The position numbers and the translations under genes are program-made. Below the pieces are notes generated by a model. That model was not told the DNA's origin, ran no database searches, and saw nothing but the letters and a program-made list of their open reading frames with translations. DNA of 24,133 bases from the IMG/VR virus record IMGVR_UViG_3300037504_000484, positions 1 through 24,133 of that record. One strand, given 5' to 3'. Positions 8,018 to 15,661 of this stretch are shown here, one piece after another. Within the stretch, counting starts at the first letter, position 1. The number at the start of each line of letters is the position of its first letter. The DNA comes from a virus.

Positions 8018-9025
8018 ATGGCATATGCTGATTACATTCAGTCTTACCTCACTATGCCTGAGTGGAAGGCGGGGGGTAGGCATACCAAAACAGGAAAGAT
8101 GAGCCCTGTTCGGTCGAATGTACCCAAGCCAGCCCTGGATGGCGTCCTCAACATGGAGGACTTCAACCGGCAGATGGCGAAGATGAATCAGGCCAAGATC
8201 GGGCCCTCCCGGACGACAGGCGGGAGCTTCGGGTTCGTGCAGGCCGGTGGGGACGGTCCGGCCATGATCGACCCGCAGACCGGGCGGCATACTGGGCTGG
8301 TCGCTCCCGGGGGTGGCGGATCCTCGGGCGGCGGTGGCGGTGGAATGCACATCGGAACTTCCCGGACTGGATCGGCGAGTAGTTCAGGCTCATCCCGGCA
8401 GGGCCGGGGAGCGACTGGTATTCGAGCAAAGGCGGCAGCTATGGCACGCGGATCAATGCCCGCAGGGCGTATCGTCAGCATGAAGACTATCGGCGGGTCC
8501 AGCGGTCTGGGCGGCAAAGGGAGTTCCAGGAAGCAGTCTCAACTCGCTGAAGACCTGATTGCCCAGCTGACCCAGATGCAAGGTCAGGCCAACAAGGCCG
8601 GGAAGGCTCGTTATCAGCAGCTCCTCCAGCAGATTGCCCAGCTTCAACAGGGAATCCTCGGAGAAGGCGGCACTCTTGCCCAAGCGGAAGAGCGAATGGC
8701 CGGATTCGGAGAGGCAGGCCGAGCTCGTCTGGACCAGGATCTGATCCGCCAAATGGCCGAGGCTGAGCAGGGCCTGATCTCTCGTGGTTTGGGCAACACC
8801 ACCGTCCGAACCTCCGCCCGGCGGGGTGTTGCAGAGGACATCGAACGTGCCCGTCAGGCCCTCGACGAGCGAGTCGCAGCCCAGCAGGCCGGACTCTTGG
8901 AGCGACGAGCGGGGATGCAGGCAGACCTCGGCCGTCTCGAAGCCGATGCGATCCTCAGTCGCCAGGATGAAGGCCCGAACATGGGCACCTACCTGAACCT
9001 GATTCAGGCTCTGACTTCAGTGTAA
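8018..9025 (+). CDS. Putative internal virion protein, Gly- and Gln-rich
   Basis: Unrecognised 335-residue basic protein. The N-terminal third contains short motifs (YIQSYLTMPEWKAGG) and a low-complexity Gly/Ser stretch around residues 105-140. The C-terminal half (about 180-320) is one long predicted coiled coil rich in Gln, Ala, Arg and Glu (AQLTQMQGQANKAGKARYQQ, then QQIAQLQQG). Such proteins in this position between tail genes and a giant virion protein are typical internal core or ejection proteins of short-tailed phages, comparable in place to T7 gp14/gp15. I chose ATG 8018 instead of the in-frame TTG at 7964, because the TTG is the -35 box of the promoter and would be untranscribed from it. 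Confidence 0.6.
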   Translation: MAYADYIQSYLTMPEWKAGGRHTKTGKMSPVRSNVPKPALDGVLNMEDFNRQMAKMNQAKIGPSRTTGGSFGFVQAGGDGPAMIDPQTGRHTGLVAPGGGGSSGGGGGGMHIGTSRTGSASSSGSSRQGRGATGIRAKAAAMARGSMPAGRIVSMKTIGGSSGLGGKGSSRKQSQLAEDLIAQLTQMQGQANKAGKARYQQLLQQIAQLQQGILGEGGTLAQAEERMAGFGEAGRARLDQDLIRQMAEAEQGLISRGLGNTTVRTSARRGVAEDIERARQALDERVAAQQAGLLERRAGMQADLGRLEADAILSRQDEGPNMGTYLNLIQALTSV

Positions 9026-9037
9026 CCCGGAGACCCT

Positions 9038-9976
9038 ATGCCCGCACCTGTTCCAATTCGGATTCGTTACGATGCCCCCGCAGCCTTGGCCCGAGCGGCC
9101 ATGGGGGCGGGAGAAGGTCAGCGTGAGGCGGCTCGCGACGCCCGCTCTTGGGATGCTGCGATGCGGGTCGCCCAGCTCAACCAGCAGGCACGCCAGCTCG
9201 CTCAGCAGGAACGCATTCAGCAGCAGCGGTTGGAGCTGGACTACGCGAAGCTCGCCCAGCAGGAGCGACTCCAGGGCCAGCGACTCGGGTTTCAAGAGCA
9301 AATGGCCCGACGCCGGGCTACTCCGACTCCCGGAGCAATCCAGCAACCTGCCGCGGCTGGAGTTCCGATCAACCAGGCCAAGGCGGCGTACCTCCAGAGC
9401 GTCGCTCCAGAGCTCCCGCCGTCAGAGGCTCAGGCCCTGGGGGTGCTGGCGATGGACCCGGCGACCAACCTCAACCAGATGCGAGTTGCGACGAGCGAAG
9501 CCCTACGTCGAACGCAGGCTCAGCAGCGACGGATCTCCCCGCAGAAAGCGGCAGTGATGGAAGTACGAGGGGTGGAGGGCGAGATCAAGCGGCTCCAGCG
9601 AGAGGCGGCAGACCTAGCTGACAAACTCGAAGAAGCCGGGTTCAACCCCGAGGCTCCCCCGGCTCAGTTTACCGCCCCTGCTGAGATCACGAAGGGCTGG
9701 GTTGCTGGACTCAATCTGGGCGAGGACGTTGCTCCAGGCGTCGAAGGCGGACCGGAGGCCCTGCAAACATATACCGCCATGACCAAGAAATTGCAGCAGG
9801 TTGAGGCACTGAAGAAGCAGCGAGAACAGCTCCTCAACGCCGGACCAGCCCAGCCCCAGGGCCCGGGAACACCGCCCCAGGGCCCGGGAACACCGAGCCG
9901 ACCCACCACGATGCGATCTACCCCGGAGACCCCGCCAGCCGATATGGAGGGCTGGTCCATCCAAAGGATTGACTGA
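9038..9976 (+). CDS. Putative internal virion protein, coiled coil
   Basis: Unrecognised 312-residue protein rich in Gln, Ala, Arg and Pro. Residues about 25-95 form a strongly Gln/Arg-rich coiled coil (AQLNQQARQLAQQERIQQQ), followed by a Pro/Ala linker. A second coiled coil lies near 170-200 and a third near 240-265. The C-terminus (270-300) is Pro/Gly-rich with a duplicated PQGPGTP unit. It follows the previous gene by 12 bases, with CGGAGA ahead of the ATG. Its TGA overlaps the ATG of the giant protein (TGATG), so their translation is coupled and they probably assemble together as head core or ejected proteins. It has no membrane segment or enzyme motif. Confidence 0.6.
   Translation: MPAPVPIRIRYDAPAALARAAMGAGEGQREAARDARSWDAAMRVAQLNQQARQLAQQERIQQQRLELDYAKLAQQERLQGQRLGFQEQMARRRATPTPGAIQQPAAAGVPINQAKAAYLQSVAPELPPSEAQALGVLAMDPATNLNQMRVATSEALRRTQAQQRRISPQKAAVMEVRGVEGEIKRLQREAADLADKLEEAGFNPEAPPAQFTAPAEITKGWVAGLNLGEDVAPGVEGGPEALQTYTAMTKKLQQVEALKKQREQLLNAGPAQPQGPGTPPQGPGTPSRPTTMRSTPETPPADMEGWSIQRID
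9854..9895 (+). repeat. Two tandem copies of a 21-bp repeat
   Basis: The 21-base unit at 9854-9874 is repeated exactly at 9875-9895, in frame, encoding PQGPGTP twice. Each unit also contains the palindrome GGGCCC followed by GGG. Copy number could vary by slippage without shifting the frame. Confidence 0.85.
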
Positions 9977-12900
9977 TGCCCCGATACCGGTTGAAATCCC
10001 CCCAGGGCCAGACCTACGAGGTCACAGCCCCCGACGGGGCGTCACAAGATGAGGTTCTGACGTACTTCAAGCAGCAACTCGCCCAGAAGCCCCAGACCGC
10101 CGTGCCGGACTACATGCGGAACGTCCTGGAGAAGGGCGGGGTCCCGGCAGAAGACCGGGAACGCCTGATGTCTACCGGCATCACGCCGGGTACGGCTCCA
10201 GAGTGGGCGTCCGCCCATATCCAGATGCGGGAGGCCCAGCAGGGCGAGCCCTTGGGTCAGGAGATGCAGGAAGCGATCTTCGACCTCTACAAGCGGCAGT
10301 CAGGCCGTCGCGACGTGACAGGCCAGGACTTCTACGCCCAGCAGCGGGCCCGATCCCGGGCGGAACGCGGGGAGACTCTACTCGGCCGGGCCCAGAACGC
10401 CGGGCTGAACGTCCTATCCGGCATCGGCCAACTGGAGCACGACCTGATGGGCCTGGCGAATCCAGCCGAGGCGGAGCGGCTTGGCACCGAATATCAGGCG
10501 TTTCTGAACCCGGCGACTGAGACGTTGTCGGGGCAAGCCGGACAAGTCGCCGGGGAGATTATCAAGGTCGGCGGTCTGGCTGCGACTGGTCCGGCGGGCA
10601 TGGCTGCGATCTACGGCGGGAGCGGAGCAGGTGGCCAGCGACGCGAGGTTCATCGCCTCCGGCAGCAGGGGGAGGACGTCTCCCTGATGGAAGAGGCAGC
10701 CACCACGGCGGGCGTCGGGACGGCCGAGGCTGTGAGCGGGTACATCGGCGGGAAGATCTTCCAGCGGATGGGCCGCGTCCTTCGTACTGCCAGTCCGCAG
10801 CTCCGGACTCTCCTGGAAGGCGGCAGTAAGCAGGCGGTAAAGCGGCTGTTAGGACAGACCCTGTCTGCGGCGGGCCACGCCTTCGCCGAGGGAGGCGAGG
10901 AAGCCGCAACCCAGTACATCACCAATGCGATTCGACAGGGGATCGACCCCGAGGTCGCCCTGAACGAGGGCGTTCGAGAGGCATTTGTGATGGGGGCGAT
11001 CATCTCGCCCTTCGGTGCCGTCGGGGCTACGTCAGGGGAGCCGCGGACGCAGTTCCAGCCCGACGCCTTCGATGCCGCGATCCGAGCGACCGGTCTCCAG
11101 GCGGACCCCGCTGGAACACAGCCGTCTCCGGACGCAGCTCCGGTGACGACGGACCCAGCCCGTATGCTCCCTGATGAGCGGAGCATGGTACAGCGGGAGT
11201 TACAGGACGCCCGGCAGGCCCTGGCGGACGCCCAACAGGCGGCCCCCGCTCCGGCTGAGGGCCCGTTCATGGTCGATGAATCAGGCAAGGCAGTGACGCC
11301 GACCCAGCGGCAGGCCGTTGAGGGGCTCCGACAGGAGATGCTGACCCCCAAGACCGACCCGACCAAGCAACTCCCCGGGACTACAGCCCGGTTCGTGGCC
11401 GGAGAGCAGGGTCTGATGGACTTCCGGCCGGAGGAGGCCAGTCCCCAGGCCCCCGCGGCGGAACGCCGGGATCCGCAGGTCAGCGATGCGGTCACAGAGG
11501 AAGCCCAACAGTTCATTGAGGATATCCGCAAGACAGCAGAGCTTGATGAGGCCCAAGAAAACCAGATCCGCCAGCTCGTCAACGAGGCTCGTCGGAATCC
11601 GCTTACAGGCGGTATGAACCGGAATGCTTTCGAGCATGTGTTCGACGCCGTTCGTCGGCGAGCGAAGAAGACTCAGAAACCTGTCTCCGTGATCGCCCTG
11701 GACGCGGCCAACCTCAAAACATTTAACGACGTGATCGGAGAGTCAGCAGGTGATGAGTACCTCCGGCGGGTCCAGCGGGCAATCGAGGGAGCCCTGCGTA
11801 AGGGCGGCGACGACCGCATCGGTGACGCGTTCCACTACGGCGGGGACGAGTGGGCGGTGGTGCTGCCGGACACAGATGCGGAGGGGGCAGAGGCAGTTCG
11901 AGCTCGAATCGAAGAAGCATTCGGGCAAGAGGAGATCGTTCCGGGTGTATCGGCGTTCCTGGTCGGGGGCTCCGAGACGATCGCCCCGGGAAGTCGCCGA
12001 GAGTGGCGATCCATCCTGGACAAGGCTGCCAAGGCGATGAAAGCCCGCAAGGCCGAGCGGAAGGCGGCAATGGGCGAACCCACCACGCGAGCGGAAGCGG
12101 AGGCCCGGGCAGCGGAAGCAGTTCGCGAGGAGAACTACGACGTGGACGACGTTCAACCGGAACGTCAAGGCCCCCGCGTGCGGGAAGCTCTCCGGCGGCT
12201 TCGTCAGAAGCAACAGGAATTGCAGGAGGTCGATCAGCGAGTTGCAGCCCAGGCCAGCCGGGCTCGCCAGGCGGTGAAGCAAGCTCCCCCGATGGCGGGC
12301 ACTCAGCACAAGCGACGGGTGCCGCAAACGATCGAAGAGTTTCTGACACCGCTGAGCAGCCGAATCCGCGACCTCAGCCCGGCCATGTTCAACCGGCTGA
12401 TGCGGATGGAGTTCAACACGGGTGTTGCTCGCGAGAATCTGAAGCGAGAGTTGTCCGAGCCTGCCGGTCGACTACGGGAAGCCCTTCGCCGGGTCAAGCA
12501 AGAGGACGCCTTCAAGCTGGCCGTGCTCAACCAGGATTTCGACGCTGCTCGTTCCCTGATTGAGGGGATCAACAGCGACCTGGCGGAGGACTTCAATATC
12601 TTCGTCGGGACATTCAAGAATCTCCTTGACAATCAGCGAGCAGCAGGCGTGACAATCGGCGAAGTCGAGAACTACTGGCCCCGATTTGTCAAGGACTATA
12701 ATGCGTTTGACGCGATCTTCGGCAGCGATAAAGGCCGGTTCGAGCGAGCCTTTGACCTGGCGAAGAAGGTCAAGGGCCGCCGTATGCTGAACAAGGAGGA
12801 GCAGGCGGAGATCGCCAACAGTGTGATCCAAGGCTTCGGCCCTCAAAAGCCCGGGGCCTTCGGGCCGCCGAATGCTCGGTCTCGCCGAATCGACCGGGTC

Positions 12901-14367
12901 TCGCAGGAGCAATTGGGGCACTACCTCGACCCCTTCGAGGCCGCCATGCGATACGTTGACGGGGCGACGTATTCAGCCGAGCGAGCCCGGTTCCTCGGTC
13001 GCAACCACACGCTGGAGAACATGGACGAGACGATCGGAGCGATCGTCCAGGAAGAGATCGACCTGGGCAACCTGAAGAAGGCGGACCAGGCCGAAATGAT
13101 GGACATGCTGACGACCCGCTTCACGGCCGACATGCTCAAACCGTCGAAGGCCGTCCGGAACTTCAAGCAACTGATCTACCTGACCACCTTAGGCCAGTTC
13201 CGCTCGACGCTTACCCAGCTCACCGACTCAGCCATGACCGCGGCAGAGCATGGGATCGGACCCTGGTTCCAGGGGATGAGGCGAGCCCTGCGGCTCACAC
13301 CACGAGATCGTCGGTTTATGATGGAGGACATCGGAATCCACGATCACGGGGAAGAGTTCAAGGATGTCGGCCGGATTGCAGGGGCGTTGGATTGGACCCT
13401 CCGCACGACCCAGTTCAAGCGGATTGACCGGCTGGGGAAGGAAGGGCGTATCAATGCGGCTTGGGTCGCGATGGAGAAAGCAGCGGCTCGTCCCCGGAGT
13501 GCCAGGTTCCGAAAGCTCGAACGACAGTATCGGTCTGTCTTGGGGGACGAAGCATTCGACCAGGTGATGCACGATCTCCGCCAAGGGAAGAAGACCGAGG
13601 ACGTGCGATATCTGCTCTTCTTGGATCTCACGAAGGTGCAGCCGGTGACGACCAGCCAGATGCCTCAGAAGTATCTATCGAGCCCGGGCGGCCGGATCTT
13701 GTACGCCTTGAAGACGTTCACGATCACGCAGCTTGACCACGTTCGCCGTGACATGGTTCGCAAGATCTTGGCCCCGGGTCAGCGGCGGGAAGGGCTGTCC
13801 CACCTTGCTCGCTACCTGGTTCTCTTCGGGTTGATCGGGTTGGGGAAGGACTGGGTGAACGACTGGATCCGAGGGAAGCCACTCTCGACCCGCCAGTTGC
13901 CGGACCGATCGGCGGACGCCCTGCTGGGGTGCGTTGGTCTCAACCGGTACACGGTCGAAGAAGCCTGGAGTCGCCCGTCGGACGCTGCGATTAACTTCGT
14001 CGCTCCGCCCATGTCCTGGTTGGACGCGACGGTCCAGGACGTGACCAGTGACGCCCCTGGGCTCCGGAGTATCCGGAACATCCCGGTGGTCGGGGAACTG
14101 ATCTACTACTGGGCACCGTTTGGCCGGGGGTACTACCTGAACAAGCGAGAGGCCAAGCGAGACTATCGAGAGCTTCTGGCGGAACTCCGGAGCGAGGCCG
14201 CGGACGCTGTGCGGATCGGGGACACGGGCTACGCCCGACAGCTCATTGCGATCTACAATGAACGCCGAAAACAGGGCCCAGGTGACGGCCGGAAGGGGCG
14301 GTTAACTATCCGCACCCTCCGACGTGATATTCGCCGTGATGCAAAACGACGCCGAGAACAGGAGTAA
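9976..14367 (+). CDS. Giant internal/ejected virion protein with GGDEF domain
   Basis: 1463-residue protein, last large gene of the virion block. Residues 1-40 hold a short domain (YRLKSPQGQTYEVTAPDG) common at the start of phage internal proteins. Gly/Ala-rich hydrophobic stretches at about 190-220 and 335-350 could touch membrane, and a Pro/Ala/Gln-rich linker spans 370-530. Residues 536-700 are a GGDEF domain: NPLTGGMNRNAF (541-552), D576, N584-D585, GD at 592-593, and YGGDEWAVVLPDT (621-633). A coiled coil (about 700-770) is followed by a long helical C-terminal region (780-1463) with hydrophobic segments near 1280-1290 and a very basic tail. Position, size and layout fit an ejection protein or the polyvalent class of phage proteins delivered with DNA. 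Key GGDEF residues are present, so synthesis of c-di-GMP is plausible; a degenerate structural role is the alternative. Translation is coupled to the upstream gene by TGATG. Confidence 0.8.
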   Translation: MPRYRLKSPQGQTYEVTAPDGASQDEVLTYFKQQLAQKPQTAVPDYMRNVLEKGGVPAEDRERLMSTGITPGTAPEWASAHIQMREAQQGEPLGQEMQEAIFDLYKRQSGRRDVTGQDFYAQQRARSRAERGETLLGRAQNAGLNVLSGIGQLEHDLMGLANPAEAERLGTEYQAFLNPATETLSGQAGQVAGEIIKVGGLAATGPAGMAAIYGGSGAGGQRREVHRLRQQGEDVSLMEEAATTAGVGTAEAVSGYIGGKIFQRMGRVLRTASPQLRTLLEGGSKQAVKRLLGQTLSAAGHAFAEGGEEAATQYITNAIRQGIDPEVALNEGVREAFVMGAIISPFGAVGATSGEPRTQFQPDAFDAAIRATGLQADPAGTQPSPDAAPVTTDPARMLPDERSMVQRELQDARQALADAQQAAPAPAEGPFMVDESGKAVTPTQRQAVEGLRQEMLTPKTDPTKQLPGTTARFVAGEQGLMDFRPEEASPQAPAAERRDPQVSDAVTEEAQQFIEDIRKTAELDEAQENQIRQLVNEARRNPLTGGMNRNAFEHVFDAVRRRAKKTQKPVSVIALDAANLKTFNDVIGESAGDEYLRRVQRAIEGALRKGGDDRIGDAFHYGGDEWAVVLPDTDAEGAEAVRARIEEAFGQEEIVPGVSAFLVGGSETIAPGSRREWRSILDKAAKAMKARKAERKAAMGEPTTRAEAEARAAEAVREENYDVDDVQPERQGPRVREALRRLRQKQQELQEVDQRVAAQASRARQAVKQAPPMAGTQHKRRVPQTIEEFLTPLSSRIRDLSPAMFNRLMRMEFNTGVARENLKRELSEPAGRLREALRRVKQEDAFKLAVLNQDFDAARSLIEGINSDLAEDFNIFVGTFKNLLDNQRAAGVTIGEVENYWPRFVKDYNAFDAIFGSDKGRFERAFDLAKKVKGRRMLNKEEQAEIANSVIQGFGPQKPGAFGPPNARSRRIDRVSQEQLGHYLDPFEAAMRYVDGATYSAERARFLGRNHTLENMDETIGAIVQEEIDLGNLKKADQAEMMDMLTTRFTADMLKPSKAVRNFKQLIYLTTLGQFRSTLTQLTDSAMTAAEHGIGPWFQGMRRALRLTPRDRRFMMEDIGIHDHGEEFKDVGRIAGALDWTLRTTQFKRIDRLGKEGRINAAWVAMEKAAARPRSARFRKLERQYRSVLGDEAFDQVMHDLRQGKKTEDVRYLLFLDLTKVQPVTTSQMPQKYLSSPGGRILYALKTFTITQLDHVRRDMVRKILAPGQRREGLSHLARYLVLFGLIGLGKDWVNDWIRGKPLSTRQLPDRSADALLGCVGLNRYTVEEAWSRPSDAAINFVAPPMSWLDATVQDVTSDAPGLRSIRNIPVVGELIYYWAPFGRGYYLNKREAKRDYRELLAELRSEAADAVRIGDTGYARQLIAIYNERRKQGPGDGRKGRLTIRTLRRDIRRDAKRRREQE

Positions 14368-14377
14368 GGTGAGTGCT

Positions 14378-14662
14378 ATGGCTGACGGACTGAACGCAGA
14401 CCAGGAACGAGAAGCTGCCCGGATCGCGGAGATTGAAACCCGTCGATTCTTCGACAACTATCTACAGCGTGTCTGGCCTCAACAGCATGCAGCCCTACTA
14501 CAGGCCATGCAACAGGGGATCCGCCTCCACAACGAGGATAAGGAGGCCCACGGTCGGGTCGAGCTGAAGTTCAATCGGGCTTTCTGGATTCTGCTGGGGA
14601 TGGCTGCGGCAAGCGGTGCAGGAGCGGTAGGTCTTGTACGTCTGTTTCTGTCAGTCGCGTAG
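14378..14662 (+). CDS. Small protein with C-terminal membrane segment
   Basis: 94-residue protein with a hydrophilic, helical N-terminal part (residues 1-65, rich in Glu, Arg, Gln) and a single C-terminal transmembrane segment (about 69-92, AFWILLGMAAASGAGAVGLV). This is the layout of XhlA-type phage membrane proteins and some holins, but no family is recognised with certainty. ATG 14378 was chosen over the GTG/ATT region upstream because AAGGTGAG lies at the stop of the giant protein, 6-12 bases before it. It is the last + gene. Its 3' end overlaps the end of the opposite gene at 14571 by 92 bases. Possible roles are holin, holin partner or virion membrane protein. Confidence 0.6.
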   Translation: MADGLNADQEREAARIAEIETRRFFDNYLQRVWPQQHAALLQAMQQGIRLHNEDKEAHGRVELKFNRAFWILLGMAAASGAGAVGLVRLFLSVA

Positions 14663-14939
14663 GCCGGGCTTGGGCCCAGCTTACCACCCCGACCGGCCGG
14701 GGGATTTCCACGGTGGGGCGTCGCTCTTGCAAGCGTTGATAGTCCCGCAGGGATTCCAAGGCTTGCCGTAGCACGCCAAGAGGGATCCTCTTTACCCAGC
14801 CCTCATGGATCCAGTAGACCTTGAGAGCCCTCCTGTCTCGAATGGCGTGAATAAGCCGTTCGGGGAGGGCTCGTAGGTCGAACATCGGGGCCTCCGTTGA
14901 GGTCTCGGACCCGGTCAGGATGACGTAGGATTCAGGCAT
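14571..14939 (-). CDS. Unknown 122-residue protein, last of the - block
   Basis: Unrecognised. The middle is helical and basic (RALPERLIHAIRDRRALKVYW at about 25-45, split, then ALESLRDYQRLQERR), and the C-terminus is Pro-rich. It has no membrane segment or signal peptide. The start is ATG 14939, whose A is shared with the TGA of the upstream HTH gene (TGATG), which supports translation of this frame. A TTG one codon earlier is less likely. The last 92 bases are antisense to the end of the + strand membrane protein gene. The Arg-rich central helix next to a DNA-binding gene might suggest a nucleic-acid role, but that is only a guess. Confidence 0.5.
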   Translation of the reverse strand: MPESYVILTGSETSTEAPMFDLRALPERLIHAIRDRRALKVYWIHEGWVKRIPLGVLRQALESLRDYQRLQERRPTVEIPRPVGVVSWAQARPTRLTETDVQDLPLLHRLPQPSPAESRKPD

Positions 14940-15178
14940 CAAGTGGACTCTCTCGACGGCCGCAGGCCCTGGGCTTGGACGAAGTCATCCACCCAGCTTG
15001 AGGACACCCGGGCACCGTTCTGGGTTTCCTGGGCTTTCAGATAGAGCCGGTTGCCCGATATGCTCTTGCGGCCCCGCTTGATCCAGTTGTAGACTGTCTG
15101 CCGGGTCACGTCCAATCCGTAACGGTTCCACAAGTACATCGGGATGTCCTGTACGCGGAGTGTTCTCGGGGGTGCCAT
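14939..15178 (-). CDS. Small helix-turn-helix DNA-binding protein
   Basis: 79-residue basic protein. Residues 9-37 form a helix-turn-helix of the excisionase/MerR-like or Cro-like kind (VQDIPMYLWNRYG, turn, VTRQTVYNWIKRGR), with a Trp-Ile in the recognition helix and a following wing-like KSISGNRLYLKAQ. A short C-terminal helix (SSWVDDFVQAQGL) may mediate dimer contacts. It could regulate phage transcription or act as an excisionase; no integrase is visible here to favour the latter. ATG 15178 has GAAGGAG upstream and its A is shared with the stop of the preceding 46-codon gene (TGATG). The frame is open further upstream, but without a comparable start signal. Confidence 0.7.
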   Translation of the reverse strand: MAPPRTLRVQDIPMYLWNRYGLDVTRQTVYNWIKRGRKSISGNRLYLKAQETQNGARVSSSWVDDFVQAQGLRPSREST

Positions 15179-15318
15179 CACTCGTACTCCTTCGTGGTCA
15201 GTGCAATGCAAAGGGTCATAGCGGCCCCGATTCCAACCAGGGCCATGCTCTCAGTTTCCAGGCCGGTGCTCATCATCGCCAGCCCCATCAAGAAAAGAAC
15301 CGCCTTGATTCCGTACAT
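15178..15318 (-). CDS. 46-residue two-helix membrane protein
   Basis: Very small protein made almost entirely of two hydrophobic helices (about residues 3-17 and 25-41) joined by a short polar turn with Glu (GLETES), ending in a charged KEYE tail. Its size and hairpin layout fit a small holin or an immunity-type membrane peptide, but no family is recognised. ATG 15318 is the likely start, because the in-frame region upstream reads as polar Ser/Arg-rich sequence lying under the real upstream gene. GGAGAG lies about 12 bases upstream, a slightly long spacing. Its first 68 bases overlap the end of the upstream 136-residue gene in another frame, and its stop overlaps the start of the HTH gene. 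Confidence 0.5.
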   Translation of the reverse strand: MYGIKAVLFLMGLAMMSTGLETESMALVGIGAAMTLCIALTTKEYE

Positions 15319-15661
15319 GTCGATCTCTCGCTCTCCGGAGGTCAAAGGTCCGCGGGTCATCGCCGTCGCGAACCGGGTCGCCCCGATCGGGGTCACCGTC
15401 CCAGTCCGCCCAGTCGATCGTCTCCGGGTACTCGACTGAGAAGCGATGATTCTCTTCGTCGACGACGACGGCGATGAACCAGCGACTCCCCCGCCAAGAC
15501 TCGACTTGGACGATCCAGCGGGGATTGCCCTGGACGGGTGCGAACCCGCCCAGAACAGTGACTTCTCCCTCATTCAGGGCCCTGCGGCACGCCCGCGTTG
15601 GCGTATGGTCCCGGACGAGGTTAATCAGGTCCGACTTGCAGTGGAGCGGACGGGGTTTCAT
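15251..15661 (-). CDS. Unknown 136-residue protein
   Basis: Unrecognised. Residues 1-30 are basic and helical. Residues 35-80 form a compact beta-rich unit with several Trp (NPRWIVQVESWRGSRWFIAV), and the rest is rich in Asp, Arg and Gly and probably disordered. It has no membrane segment. ATG 15661 shares its A with the TGA of the upstream acidic protein gene (TGATG), strong support for translation. The final 68 bases are shared with the start of the 46-residue membrane protein in a different frame, so the disordered tail may exist mainly because that DNA encodes something else. Trp/beta content could suit a small binding domain, but no function can be assigned. Confidence 0.5.
   Translation of the reverse strand: MKPRPLHCKSDLINLVRDHTPTRACRRALNEGEVTVLGGFAPVQGNPRWIVQVESWRGSRWFIAVVVDEENHRFSVEYPETIDWADWDGDPDRGDPVRDGDDPRTFDLRRARDRHVRNQGGSFLDGAGDDEHRPGN

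Noticed and set aside
10650-11582. Ser/Cys-rich 310-codon - strand frame opposite the giant protein
   Set aside because: Composition (Ser, Arg, Cys, Trp scatter) is that of a GC-rich shadow frame with no motif, and the opposite frame is a continuous 1463-codon gene.
12697-12702. TATAAT box inside the giant virion protein gene
   Set aside because: The sequence 17 bases upstream (ACTGGC) is not a -35 box, and the bases are explained by codons for Asp-Tyr-Asn.
15530-15560. GGGTTCGCACCC on the - strand, resembling a tRNA T-arm
   Set aside because: No acceptor stem, anticodon arm or D arm can be built around it, and it lies within a coding frame supported by TGATG coupling.
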